Origin: HK1 sp965220535
GTDB taxonomy: Bacteria > Pseudomonadota > Gammaproteobacteria > HK1
Direction of reading: 5' to 3'
NCBI GenBank assembly: GCA_965220535.1
Contig: OZ244833.1
Coordinates: 1,116,001 to 1,180,000 of the forward strand
Length of the DNA: 64,000 nucleotides
Shown here one piece after another: positions 47,522-56,888 of the stretch. The notes beneath the pieces are model-generated. The model was not told where the DNA came from. It did not search any database and saw nothing but the letters and a program-made list of their open reading frames with translations. Numbering within the stretch: position 1 is the first letter of the stretch; every line of letters starts with the position of its first letter. A program made the translations under genes and the position numbers.

Positions 47522-50125
47522 TCAGGAGTCGCCATGAAATCCCTGCAGTTTGTCGGAACGACTCGGATGACGCAATTTGCGCAAGGCCTTGGACTCGATC
47601 TGACGGATGCGTTCCCTCGTCACGTTGAATTGCTTGCCGACTTCCTCGAGGGTATGTTCGGCGCTCATTCCTATCCCGTAGCGCATGCGCAAGACTTTCT
47701 GCTCTCTCGGCGAGAGAGTGGACAACACATCGTCGAAGGCCTCCTTCAAGGTCCGCGACGCGACCTCCTCGTCGGGAGCGACGGCATTGTGATCGGGGAT
47801 GAAATCCCCGCGCCGGGAATCCTCGTCGTCGCCGATCGGATCCTCCAAGGAAAGCGGATCTTTGGATATCTTTTGGACCTTGATCACCTTTTCCAAAGGA
47901 ATTTCCATCTCCTTGGCCAGTTCCTCCGGGGTCGGCTCACGCCCTTTTTCCTGCATGATCTGCCGCGAAACCCGTTTCATCTTGTTTATCGTCTCGATCA
48001 TATGCACCGGTACGCGGATGGTGCGCGCCTGATCCGCGATCGAGCGGGTAATCGCTTGACGAATCCACCATGTCGCATAAGTGGAAAACTTGAAGCCGCG
48101 GTGATATTCGAATTTATCGACCGCCTTCATCAAACCGATATTGCCCTCTTGAATCAGATCGAGGAACTGCAACCCGCGATTGGTATATTTTTTGGCGATT
48201 GAAATCACCAAGCGCAAGTTGGCTTTCACCATCTCATCCTTGGCTTCTTGCGCTTTTCGTTCGCCATCCTTCATCCGGGCGTGAATCCACTTGATGGTGG
48301 AGATCGGCACTTTGCGTCTTTCGCGCAGTTTGTCCAACTTCGACAATCGCCGCATCACTTCTTCTTTATAGGGCACCAAAACCACGCCCCATGTATAGTT
48401 CTTGCGGGCATGGGCATCCCACCAACTGCTCGCGTTTCTTTCCCGGCCATCCTTGGTTTTGAAGGATTCGAAAAAACGGGCGCGAGGCATCTTCCCCTTG
48501 TTCACACAAAGATTGAACAGAAAACGCTCGACTTCCGCCACCGATATATAGTCATCCTCCAAGTTCTTTCTGATCGTTCTACGGCTTTCCAGATCCCTTC
48601 TGATTTTCTCCCCGATCTTGATCGCCTCCGAATTCTCCAACTCTTTTTTCGCGCTCTCCCGACTCTCTCGAATCTTCGGGTTGAACTTGAGATCGAGCAC
48701 CTGCTTGATGATTTTGCTGCGCTCGCTCGCCACCTTGCCGTTCATTCTCTTCCCGAGCGCTTTCTCCTCGACCGGCTTTCCGATCGTCGCCTCGGCCTTC
48801 GTCTCGACCCTCTTTTCGACCTTGGCCTCGGCTTTCTTTTCGATCTTCCCGCGAATCGTTTTCTCGACTTTTTTCTCGATTTTCTTCTCGGTCTTTTTCT
48901 CGGTCTTTTTCTCGACGCTCGCGGCGGCTTTCTTTTGCACCATCCTCTCGCCGCCGGCGCTACGCAGCTCATCGAGCCTCGTCAGGTGTCGATCGATCCG
49001 CTCTTGGTTTTTCAGCAAGACCTCCATCCACTTGGAAGCGTCGTCCTCTTGCGACTTGCGACGAACATAATTCCGATGAAACCTCCACCAGTCGCTGCGG
49101 TTTCTCTCCTTGCCGTTTTTGGCGGCGAAAGAATCGAGAAAACGCTCGGCCGGCATCCGGGCCTCGGCCACGCATAGAGCGTAGAGATCGCGTAGCTCGT
49201 CGAGTTTGTCCAGATGAATCCGGGCGCGCTCTTGATGTTCTTGCAGGAGTTCCACCCACCGACAGCCCCTCTCCTTATATTCCTTGGTGAGGGTGTTTTT
49301 CTTGGTCACATTCACTTTCCACCATCTATCGGCATCCCGGTCTTTGCCTTGCTTGTCTTGGAAGGATCCGACAAAGCGATCGGAACGCATCTTTCCGTCG
49401 CGCACGCATAGATCGCGAAGGTAACCCAAGAATCTTTCCGCCGCTTCCTCGTCCCCCTCCAAAAACTCGACGAAGGAGTTTTGCTTCGTCGTTTTCGCTG
49501 CGCTCTTTCGCTGATCGAAAGCGACGGCTTTCCGGTTTTCCTTGACGGGAGCGACGGAAGGAGCGCGCGAACCGTCTCGAGCCTTTTCGAGCCCGACGCT
49601 TCGGTCTTCGTTTTCTTTCTTCTCGGCGCTCTTTGCGGCTTCGGCGCTCTTTGCGGCTTCGGCGGCGGTCTTTGCGGCTTCGGCGGCGGTCTTTGCGGCT
49701 TCGGCGGCGGTCTTTGCGGCTTCGGAGCTCTTTGCGGCTTCGGCAGTCTTCGTCGGCGTGACCGGAGCCTCGCCGGCGACGATCGGCGCCTCGCTTTGCG
49801 CCCGCAATTCGTCGAGTCTTTGCAAACAAGCCTTCACCTCGACGCGATTGGCCCGCAGAAATTCCCCCCACGGATATTCCAAGCGCACATGAGCCCGCCA
49901 CCAACCGATGCTGTCCCTGATCTCGCCTTTTCTGTCCGCGAAGGAATCGAGAAAGCGCTCGAGGGGCATCCCGCCTTTGTTCACGCATAGATCACGAAGG
50001 GCATTCAATGCCTCGTTTGCGGCATCGACGCTCGGCTTTCGCGAGGGGGCGGATTTTTTTCGCGGCACGGGGGCGCGATGGGCCGAGGCCGACTCCGACA
50101 ACTCCCGCCTAGGCAATTCGTTCAT
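47522..50125 (-). CDS. rpoD: primary sigma factor, C-terminal subunit (regions 2-4) with amplified NCR modules
   Basis: 867-aa protein holding the catalytic half of RpoD. Residues ~628-705 are region 2 (ANLRLVISIAKKYTNRG, FSTYATWWIRQAITRS), ~708-790 region 3, ~795-862 region 4 with helix-turn-helix VTRERIRQIESKALRKLR. Ahead of it are four copies of the sigma-70 non-conserved-region helical module (about 38-109, 229-312, 313-388 and 531-603), each with LCVxxxxMP, an invariant WW and a final LDxLR; the fourth is in the normal place. An Ala/Glu/Lys linker (~127-170) and a Lys/Glu linker (~400-455) separate copies. Regions 1.1 and 1.2 are absent; the overlapping upstream gene encodes them. AAGGAG lies 7 nt before the ATG at 50125. 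Confidence 0.96.
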   Translation of the reverse strand: MNELPRRELSESASAHRAPVPRKKSAPSRKPSVDAANEALNALRDLCVNKGGMPLERFLDSFADRKGEIRDSIGWWRAHVRLEYPWGEFLRANRVEVKACLQRLDELRAQSEAPIVAGEAPVTPTKTAEAAKSSEAAKTAAEAAKTAAEAAKTAAEAAKSAEAAKSAEKKENEDRSVGLEKARDGSRAPSVAPVKENRKAVAFDQRKSAAKTTKQNSFVEFLEGDEEAAERFLGYLRDLCVRDGKMRSDRFVGSFQDKQGKDRDADRWWKVNVTKKNTLTKEYKERGCRWVELLQEHQERARIHLDKLDELRDLYALCVAEARMPAERFLDSFAAKNGKERNRSDWWRFHRNYVRRKSQEDDASKWMEVLLKNQERIDRHLTRLDELRSAGGERMVQKKAAASVEKKTEKKTEKKIEKKVEKTIRGKIEKKAEAKVEKRVETKAEATIGKPVEEKALGKRMNGKVASERSKIIKQVLDLKFNPKIRESRESAKKELENSEAIKIGEKIRRDLESRRTIRKNLEDDYISVAEVERFLFNLCVNKGKMPRARFFESFKTKDGRERNASSWWDAHARKNYTWGVVLVPYKEEVMRRLSKLDKLRERRKVPISTIKWIHARMKDGERKAQEAKDEMVKANLRLVISIAKKYTNRGLQFLDLIQEGNIGLMKAVDKFEYHRGFKFSTYATWWIRQAITRSIADQARTIRVPVHMIETINKMKRVSRQIMQEKGREPTPEELAKEMEIPLEKVIKVQKISKDPLSLEDPIGDDEDSRRGDFIPDHNAVAPDEEVASRTLKEAFDDVLSTLSPREQKVLRMRYGIGMSAEHTLEEVGKQFNVTRERIRQIESKALRKLRHPSRSDKLQGFHGDS
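49629..49742 (-). repeat. 21-bp tandem repeats coding the Ala/Glu/Lys linker of RpoD-C
   Basis: A 21-bp unit, coding AAKTAAE, is repeated about four times with variants at both ends. It gives an EAAK-type rigid helix between NCR modules 1 and 2. Unit length is a multiple of three, so copy changes keep frame. Confidence 0.8.
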
Positions 50126-50958
50126 TTCACTTCTCCTTTCGTGACCTTCTTTCTCGACTTCGCAAGGGGGGCTGCGCCTTTGCCGGCTTGGGCTTGCGTC
50201 GCTCTCCCCTCGCTTTCGTCATCCTCCCACGCCGCCGGACACCACATCCAGTCGACATCCTTCGATTTGCGATGAAATTCGCTTTGATACCTTCTGATCA
50301 ACTTAAAACGACGATCGGCCTCTCGAAGATCCGGCCCTTGATCCTGCTCCTTCGGCTTCTCCTCCGTCGTCGCCCCCGATTTATCGGACTGCTCCGCCGG
50401 ATCGCTCGTTTCGACAAAGCCGCTGATGATTTCGGTCAGTTTGATCTCGCCTTTCTTGACCCGATCGTACTCTTCCAAGAGGAAATCGATGGTCGGAGGG
50501 TAAAGCGCCAAGGCCTCCAACTCCTCTTTCAGACCCTCTTCGATGCGCTTGGCGATCTCGATCTCTCCCTTGCGATCGAGAAGCGGGGTATCCCCCATCG
50601 ATCGCATATACATACGAATCGGGTCGGTGGTGCGACCGATATCGGCATCGATGGTCGCGATCTCCGTCGCCGCTTCCTTGTTGGCGATATCGTCCCCGGG
50701 AACATCGGAACCCTTGAGGCGGATCTCGTCCGCATCGGGAACCGTTTCCAGCACACTAATCCCGACATTGTTCAGGGTCTCGACGATACCGGCGAACTGT
50801 TCGGGATCGGACGCCCCGGCGGAGATATAGTCATTGACCTCGTCGAAGGTCAGATAACCCCCTTGTTCCGCGCCCTTGTTGATCAGCTGGTTATAGCGAG
50901 ATTCCTTCTCTTGCTGCTCGACGCCTTGCGGCTGATCGTTCCTGTCGTTCTCGCTCAT
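50122..50958 (-). CDS. primary sigma factor, N-terminal subunit (regions 1.1 and 1.2)
   Basis: 278-aa protein matching the N-terminal part of RpoD. Region 1.1 is at ~18-75 (LINKGAEQGGYLTFDEVNDY), region 1.2 at ~108-141 (TDPIRMYMRSMG, GEIEIAKRIEEG), then the first part of the non-conserved region (LLEEYDRVKKGEIKLTEII, RRFKLIRRYQSEF). It stops with a basic tail, KSRKKVTKGEVK. The stop overlaps the start of the C-terminal gene as ATGA. Together the two genes cover every RpoD region in order, once each, apart from the added NCR modules. No second rpoD lies in the window. Confidence 0.96.
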   Translation of the reverse strand: MSENDRNDQPQGVEQQEKESRYNQLINKGAEQGGYLTFDEVNDYISAGASDPEQFAGIVETLNNVGISVLETVPDADEIRLKGSDVPGDDIANKEAATEIATIDADIGRTTDPIRMYMRSMGDTPLLDRKGEIEIAKRIEEGLKEELEALALYPPTIDFLLEEYDRVKKGEIKLTEIISGFVETSDPAEQSDKSGATTEEKPKEQDQGPDLREADRRFKLIRRYQSEFHRKSKDVDWMWCPAAWEDDESEGRATQAQAGKGAAPLAKSRKKVTKGEVK

Positions 50959-51254
50959 CGGATCATCGCCTCCTCGGGGAGCCGATACCCCTCTCGGGAT
51001 ATCGGCAATGAAAAACGCTTTTTTTCTTCGGCTGCGGACGGGTGATCGGATCGATCGTCGATCGGCGAGGATTGTAAATCTCGAGACTCGATCGGATTCG
51101 ATTCAAGCGCCGCCGACCGGCTCGACACGACGATCTCGACGCCCCGCCGCGGCCGAGGGATCGGGCCGCAAGACAAAGCGGAAGATATTCGTCGCCGGCT
51201 CTTAGATCGAGGTCGATCTCCGACGAGGCTTCGGCGGATTTTCCTTTCGATGCT
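50959..51254. promoter_or_regulatory. leader of the split rpoD
   Basis: 296 bp between dnaG and the sigma genes, long enough for a separate promoter. A TACAAT at 51072-51077 (minus) is a possible -10, but no -35 stands at proper spacing. Confidence 0.35.
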
Positions 51255-53162
51255 TCAATCCTCATCGACGCCCCCTCGCGAGTCTTGCGAGCCTTGCGAG
51301 CCTTGCGAGATCGCCGCCCCTCGCGAATCGGGGCTCCTATCCTTTGGCCGCTCGGCATCGACATCGACAGTGACAGCAGCCGCCTCGGGGTCGAGACCTT
51401 GCGAGTCTTCGCGCTCGGCGGGGATCGACTCATCGAGCGCACGGGCAAGGCGCGCCTCCCGCCGGGCCTTGAGCCTTCGGCGCTTCGCTTGCGCAGCGAT
51501 CCGTTGCAGGCAATCGTCGAACTCGCGCTTTATATCCCCCTTGCCGAAAAGCGAGGGGGGATCGCGCGACAGGGCGAGGATCGATCGTTCCCATGGATGT
51601 CCGCGATAATGCTCGCGCAATCGACCGGGACTGATATCGGGCCGCCGGCGAACGCTCTCGATCAGATCGATCAGGAAGTCCGCGCCCGGAAGGTCGGCGA
51701 CGGCATCGCGAATCGCTTCGATCTCCGGATCCTCGACGCCGAGGGCGATATGCGGCTCGTAGACGAGGATCCGGATCGCTTGGCGCATCAGGCTCTCCCG
51801 CTTGCGCGGATGATTTGTATGGGATCGCGCTTTCGATCCCGATCGGCCGCGCGGTCGATCGCCCTCGAGCGGGGTTTGGTCGAAAGAAATCACCGTGCGA
51901 TCTTTCGAGCGATCCGCCAGCTGCATCTCCAGCTGACGGCGATAGGGGCCCGAGGGGATACGCCGAATAAGGGGCAAAAGCCGCGCGACGAGGCGAGAGC
52001 GACCCTCGGCGCTATGCAGCGAAAGCCCTTCTTCGAGATGATCGAATAAAAAGCGACTCATTTCGATGGCATCGTGCTGCAGGCGTCGCTCGAAGGCTTC
52101 GCTCCCCTCCAAGCGCGCAAGACTATCCGGATCTTCGCCCTCGGGAAGGAAAAGAAAGCGGACCTGACGATCCTCTCCATGCATTGCGGGGAGGGTGTTT
52201 TCGAGGGCCTTCCATGCCGCTCGGCGACCGGCTTCGTCGCCGTCGAAACAAAAAACGACATCGCTCGTGAAGCGAAACAGGCTCCGGACATGATCCGGCG
52301 TGGCCGCGGTCCCCAACGTGGCAACGGATCCCTCGACTCCGGATCGAGAAAGTCCCACCACATCCATATAGCCCTCGACGACCAACAAGCGTTTCGGGCG
52401 CACGACCCCGGGGCGACGCAGCCGCCACAGACCGTAGAGCTCGCGTCCTTTGTGGAAAACCCTCGTTTCCGGAGAGTTGAGGTATTTGGGCTCGCCGGGA
52501 CCGATGATGCGCGCGCCGAAACCCGCCACCCGTCCCCTCGTATCGTGGATGGGAAAGGTGATCCGATTGCGAAAGCGGTCATGGAAGTGGCCGTCATCGC
52601 GTCGGATCGCAAGGCCCGCAGCGACCAGGAGATCGCGAGCGGAGGCGTCTTTTCCCAGTTCCGAAAGCATCTCTTCCCATCCCGAAGGCGCGAAACCGAT
52701 CTGGAAATCCCGAGCGATTTCCCCGCCGAGCCCTCGACCCTTCAAATATTCCTTGGCGATATCGAAACGGCGCAAGCCGTTTCGAAAAAAGCGATTGGCC
52801 CGATCCAGCATCTCGAATATCGCGGCATGATCGCTATCGGCACCCGAGCGACGGTCGCCCGCTTCGCGCGGGACCTTGAGCCCGAGACGGTGGGCGAGCT
52901 CCTCGACCGCCTCCACGAAATCCATGTTGGCGTAATCCATCAAAAAGCCGATGGCGCTCCCGTTCTTGCCGCAGCCGAAACAGTGGTAGAACTGTTTGTC
53001 GGGGACGACGGTGAAGGAGGGTGTCTTCTCCGAATGGAAGGGGCAAAGGGCTTTGAATTCCTTTCCCGCGGGCACAAGACGGATATAGTGACCGATGATC
53101 TCGGCGATATCGGTTCGCGCCAAAATCTCGTCGACGAAGGATCGGGGGACTCGTCCGGCCAA
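51255..53162 (-). CDS. dnaG: DNA primase
   Basis: 635-aa replication primase. The zinc-binding domain has CPFHSEKTPSF and YHCFGCGKNG; the TOPRIM core has LLVVEGYMDVVGLS and VVFCFDGDEAGRRAAW; the C-terminal ~190 residues are the helicase-binding part, ending in a Ser/Gln/Asp-rich tail coded by a 9-bp repeat (about 51280-51311). TTG at 53162 follows GGGAGG by 7 nt. It lies in its usual place between yqeY/rpsU and rpoD. Confidence 0.97.
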   Translation of the reverse strand: MAGRVPRSFVDEILARTDIAEIIGHYIRLVPAGKEFKALCPFHSEKTPSFTVVPDKQFYHCFGCGKNGSAIGFLMDYANMDFVEAVEELAHRLGLKVPREAGDRRSGADSDHAAIFEMLDRANRFFRNGLRRFDIAKEYLKGRGLGGEIARDFQIGFAPSGWEEMLSELGKDASARDLLVAAGLAIRRDDGHFHDRFRNRITFPIHDTRGRVAGFGARIIGPGEPKYLNSPETRVFHKGRELYGLWRLRRPGVVRPKRLLVVEGYMDVVGLSRSGVEGSVATLGTAATPDHVRSLFRFTSDVVFCFDGDEAGRRAAWKALENTLPAMHGEDRQVRFLFLPEGEDPDSLARLEGSEAFERRLQHDAIEMSRFLFDHLEEGLSLHSAEGRSRLVARLLPLIRRIPSGPYRRQLEMQLADRSKDRTVISFDQTPLEGDRPRGRSGSKARSHTNHPRKRESLMRQAIRILVYEPHIALGVEDPEIEAIRDAVADLPGADFLIDLIESVRRRPDISPGRLREHYRGHPWERSILALSRDPPSLFGKGDIKREFDDCLQRIAAQAKRRRLKARREARLARALDESIPAEREDSQGLDPEAAAVTVDVDAERPKDRSPDSRGAAISQGSQGSQDSRGGVDED

Positions 53163-53288
53163 TCCACAGCCCTCCCCGAAACACGCGGATTTTTCGAAAC
53201 CCGCGCCGAAATCCCGTCAATCCCGCCGAGTCGGCCGCTCGCCCTCGGCGCCACGCTCGGCACCACGCTCGAACGACGACTCGCTTTT

Positions 53289-53741
53289 TTAGCCGCAAAG
53301 GCGCTCTTTGACCTTCAGGCTCACTTTGGCCATCTCGGCGCGACCGCTGACTTGCGGTTTGAGAAGAGCCATCACTTGCCCCATCTGCTTCACATCGCTC
53401 GCGCCCGAACGCTCGATCGCGGCATGGACGAGCGCGTCGATCTCCGCCTCGTCGAGAGGCGCGGGCATATAGCCCCCGATGATCTCGATCTCCTTGCGCT
53501 CGGCCGCCGCCAAATCCTCGCGCCCGGCATCCTCGTACTGGCGAACGGAGTCGCGCCGCTGTTTGAGCATCCGGTCGAGGACATCGACGGTGGCGGCATC
53601 GTCGAGCGAGATACGCTCGTCCACTTCGCGCTGTTTGATCGCGGCGCTGACCAGACGCAAAACCCCAAGGCGCTCCCGATCCCGAGCGCGCATCGCCTCC
53701 TCGACATCCTTTCCGATACGTTCTTTGAGGGTCTGGCTCAT
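53289..53741 (-). CDS. yqeY: GatB/YqeY domain-containing protein
   Basis: 150-aa protein of the YqeY family, related to the tRNA-binding C-terminal domain of GatB. Typical stretches are MRARDRERLGVLRLVSAAIK, AAERKEIEIIGGYMPAPL and MGQVMALLKPQVSGRAEM. The start at 53741 gives the family length; an upstream start at 53783 would add 14 unrelated residues. It is inserted between rpsU and dnaG, as in many proteobacteria. Confidence 0.95.
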   Translation of the reverse strand: MSQTLKERIGKDVEEAMRARDRERLGVLRLVSAAIKQREVDERISLDDAATVDVLDRMLKQRRDSVRQYEDAGREDLAAAERKEIEIIGGYMPAPLDEAEIDALVHAAIERSGASDVKQMGQVMALLKPQVSGRAEMAKVSLKVKERLCG

Positions 53742-53921
53742 GCTATCGGCTTTTTCGAAAGGCTTCTCGTTCGAGAAGAACATCGTTTGGGAAGAGCTAA
53801 GGTTCGCATCCGGCGAAGGTCGAAAAATCCATCCTCGATGCGAGACCCGACAAGCCTTCGAAACGGGACGAGAACAAAAGGCTTCGAAGGCTGTCCGAAG
53901 GCTTCTCGATAAAACGGCTTC

Positions 53922-54137
53922 TCAATAAAGCCGAACGCGACGGACCTGCTCGCGCTGGACTTTTTTCTGATGCCGCTTGACGGCGGCGGCGGCCTTGCGT
54001 TTACGGATGGAAGTGGGCTTCTCGTAATACTCCCGTCGCCGCACTTCGGTCAGCACTCCGGCTTTCTCGCAAGCACGTTTGAAACGACGCAAAGCGACAT
54101 CGAAAGGCTCGTTCTCCTTGATACGAACTTGGGGCAT
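53922..54137 (-). CDS. rpsU: 30S ribosomal protein bS21
   Basis: 71-aa basic ribosomal protein (MPQVRIKENEPFDVALRRFK ... RREYYEKPTSIRKRK), the usual length. bS21 acts near the anti-Shine-Dalgarno during initiation. It is the first gene of the macromolecular-synthesis operon (rpsU-yqeY-dnaG-rpoD). Confidence 0.98.
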   Translation of the reverse strand: MPQVRIKENEPFDVALRRFKRACEKAGVLTEVRRREYYEKPTSIRKRKAAAAVKRHQKKVQREQVRRVRLY

Positions 54138-54525
54138 GGAATATCATCCTCGATCAATCGTGATTCACCGGCGAAATCGACGCCTTCATCCGATGCACGA
54201 ATCGACTCGTGCCGGATAGGAAACGATCCCCTCGGCAAAGGGGCAAAAAGTCGGTGCTGGAATTATACTTCATCATCGCCGCCGATTGCGGTCCGCGAAG
54301 CGAAAAGCCGTCGGCGGCCCCCGATATCCTTGCCTTGCGATGCGCTCGGCCGGGCTTTGCCGGGCTCGGCCCCTCATCCACCGGCCTCGAAGGGATTTTT
54401 TCCGTCGCGAAGAGCGAAGCGGCACGACAAGACCCCGACAAACCCTAAGCGTCGAGCGGGGCTTTCGTCTTGACCGAGCCCTTCGATCCTGGCCGAAACC
54501 CGAAACGGACTCCTTGATAAAGACC
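54138..54525. promoter_or_regulatory. divergent region rpsU / tsaD with a TATAAT for rpsU
   Basis: 388 bp. On minus, a perfect TATAAT lies at 54262-54267, about 125 nt before rpsU; the -35 region is weak. The leader has a CCCC/GGGG stem. Nothing clear is seen for tsaD, whose frame is open further back but whose family start is at 54526. Confidence 0.45.
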
Positions 54526-55635
54526 ATGTCGATACGTATTTTGGGAATCGAGACCTCCTGCGACGAAACCGGCGTTGCCGTCTATGACACCGAGCGAGGG
54601 CTCGTCGTCCATATCCTGCACTCGCAGGCGAAGATCCATGGCGAATACGGGGGCGTGGTCCCGGAAATCGCCTCCCGGGACCATATCAAGCGACTGCTGC
54701 CCTTGGTGCAAGAGGCCCTGCGCCAGGCGGAGCAGGAAATACCCGACGCCGATTCCGGCGGCGACGAAGCGAGCCTCGGAAACAGGCTCGGGATCGACGC
54801 CATCGCCTACACCGCCGGGCCGGGTTTGGTCGGATCGCTGCTGGTGGGCGCCTGCCTCGCAAGAAGCCTGGCCTTCGCTTGGCAGATCCCCGCTCTTCGC
54901 ATCCACCACTTGGAGGGGCATCTGCTGGCTCCGATGCTGGAGCGCGATGCCCCGCGCTTCCCTTTTCTCGCCCTGCTGGTTTCGGGGGGGCATACGCAAC
55001 TGGTCGAGGCGAAAGCGATCGGGGAATACCGTGTCCTCGGGGAGTCGCTGGACGATGCCGCCGGGGAGGCCTTCGACAAAGTGGCCACCATGCTCGGTCT
55101 TTCCTATCCCGGGGGGCCTGCGCTTGCGGAGCTGGCGCAGCAGGGGGATCCGAATCGATTCCGTTTTCCGCGACCGATGACGGATCGCCCCGGACTCGAC
55201 TTCAGTTTCAGCGGACTCAAAACCCATGCCTTCGAGACCCTGCGCCGAGAAAGCCGCGCGAGCGGGGCGAAAAAGCCGGATAACGCCTTGCGCGCCGATG
55301 TGGCCCGAGCCTTCGAGGATGCCGTGGTCGATACGATGGTGATCAAATGCCGGCGCGCTCTACGCCAAAGCGGGCTTTCGAATCTGATCGTCACCGGCGG
55401 GGTCGGGGCGAATATTCGATTGCGCGCCGCCCTCAAGGAAATGGCGAGCGAAGAGAAGGCGGTTTTGCACTGTCCGCGAATCGAACTTTGCACCGATAAC
55501 GGGGCGATGATCGCTTATGCCGGGAGTCGCCGGTTTTCGTCGAATTCCGGATTCGAAGACGCGCCCGGAGCCGACGATACGCATTCCTTCGGGGTCAAGG
55601 TGCGCTGGAGTCTCGAGGATCTCGAAGCGCCTTGA
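54526..55635 (+). CDS. tsaD: tRNA N6-adenosine threonylcarbamoyltransferase TsaD
   Basis: 369-aa enzyme making t6A37 in ANN-decoding tRNAs, with TsaB, TsaC and TsaE. It begins RILGIETSCDETGVAVYD; the metal-binding IHHLEGHLLAP, ATP-binding SGGHTQLVEA and LIVTGGVGANIRLR are intact. It is slightly longer than E. coli TsaD (337 aa), with an extra ~17 residues at DADSGGDEASLGNRL. It diverges from rpsU as in gammaproteobacteria. Confidence 0.97.
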   Translation: MSIRILGIETSCDETGVAVYDTERGLVVHILHSQAKIHGEYGGVVPEIASRDHIKRLLPLVQEALRQAEQEIPDADSGGDEASLGNRLGIDAIAYTAGPGLVGSLLVGACLARSLAFAWQIPALRIHHLEGHLLAPMLERDAPRFPFLALLVSGGHTQLVEAKAIGEYRVLGESLDDAAGEAFDKVATMLGLSYPGGPALAELAQQGDPNRFRFPRPMTDRPGLDFSFSGLKTHAFETLRRESRASGAKKPDNALRADVARAFEDAVVDTMVIKCRRALRQSGLSNLIVTGGVGANIRLRAALKEMASEEKAVLHCPRIELCTDNGAMIAYAGSRRFSSNSGFEDAPGADDTHSFGVKVRWSLEDLEAP

Positions 55636-55777
55636 AAGCCCCCCTATCCAGATCGAATCCAACTCGAATCCGGCTCGACTCTTTTCGAGTCGCTTCGAAA
55701 GCCCCGGACACTGCCGAAACGAAACGATCCATCGATCGATCCTCGCGGTTTTTTTAAAAGCGAGGGAGCCCTCGCCC

Positions 55778-56461
55778 TCATGCCCGCCGCCCGATCCGGC
55801 TCTCGCTCCCGTCGATAAGACGGCGGATATTGTCACGATGTCGCCATAATATCGAGAGGGCGACGATCCCGAGGGCGAGCCGGTCGAGGAAGGCCGGGCT
55901 TTCGCTGGCGACAGGCAACCAAAACGAGGCCGCGAAGACCCCGACCGCCGCCATCATCGAGGCCAGCGAGGAATAGCGAGCGAGCGCGGCGACCGCCAGC
56001 CATACCCCCCCGGCAACGAGGGCCAGCGGCCAGCTCAATGCCACGAGACCGCCGAGCATGGTCGCCATCCCCTTGCCGCCTTGAAAGCGAAACCAGATCG
56101 GATAGAGATGGCCCAGAAAAACGGCCAGCAATGCGAGGCTCGAGGCCTCGGGCAGGATCCAACGAGCCAGCAATACCGACACCGTTCCTTTGAGGGCATC
56201 GCCGCCCAAGGTCAACGCCGCCGCCCCCTTGCCGCCGATACGAAGCATATTGGTCGCCCCGGGATTTCCCGATCCCTGCCCCCGCGGATCGGGCAAATCG
56301 AGGATTCGGCAAACCACGAGCGCCGAGGCGATCGACCCCGCAAGATAGGCGACGAGAAGGATCGAAGCCCCCGTCGCAAGATCGGCGCTCACGAGATCGG
56401 CGCTCAGGTGAGATGCGAGATCGGCGATCGTTTCGATACGCTCGACAAAAAAGGAGTTCAT
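55778..56461 (-). CDS. plsY: glycerol-3-phosphate acyltransferase PlsY
   Basis: 227-aa inner-membrane acyltransferase using acyl-phosphate for the first step of phospholipid synthesis. The three family motifs are present: GSGNPGATNMLR, GHLYPIWFRFQGGKGMAT and ARYSSLASM. About 30 extra N-terminal residues precede the first helix. It is convergent with tsaD. Confidence 0.96.
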   Translation of the reverse strand: MNSFFVERIETIADLASHLSADLVSADLATGASILLVAYLAGSIASALVVCRILDLPDPRGQGSGNPGATNMLRIGGKGAAALTLGGDALKGTVSVLLARWILPEASSLALLAVFLGHLYPIWFRFQGGKGMATMLGGLVALSWPLALVAGGVWLAVAALARYSSLASMMAAVGVFAASFWLPVASESPAFLDRLALGIVALSILWRHRDNIRRLIDGSESRIGRRA

Positions 56462-56888
56462 CGATCACCTCGAGGGACGAGCGTCAAGAATCGAAGGATC
56501 GATCCGGGACCCTATCGCCCGAGATCGTTCCGGCTATACTTTCTTTTCGGCGGGATGGCTCTTCGGGGGCTTCGACGGCTTCGACATCGAGGTCGAGGGG
56601 TTTTGCGAGCCGGCGAAGCGCGAACCGGAGGCGAATCGAAAAAGGGGCATCGTGAACGCCGGTTTCGGATAAGGATTGCAACTCGCCGATGTCTTCGTCA
56701 AGGGATCTCGGTCGCCTCCTCGTTCCCCGAAAAACCCTTGCTTAGCGTCGCTTCGGCCCTTCGCCGACGACGATCCCTCGCCGGAATGCCGGAATCGTCC
56801 GCCGATCGCTTGGCCCCTTGCGTTGCGACACCGGCGATACGATATCGACAACCGACGGGCATTGCGAACGACCCATCGAAGGCGCGGC
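56462..56888. promoter_or_regulatory. divergent region plsY / folB
   Basis: 427 bp. The folB frame stays open back to 56676 but without family similarity. TATACTTTC at 56534-56542 is a weak -10 candidate. Nothing else is clear. Confidence 0.35.

Noticed and set aside
48740..48972. Lys/Arg-rich minus-strand small frame within RpoD-C
   Set aside because: It is an alternate-frame reading of the Lys/Glu linker repeats, with no start signal.
50100..50140. Sequencing frameshift as the cause of the split rpoD
   Set aside because: A Shine-Dalgarno and ATG stand at the right place, the upstream protein ends in a normal tail, and ~465 residues of new modules and linkers follow. A single indel would not restore a standard RpoD.
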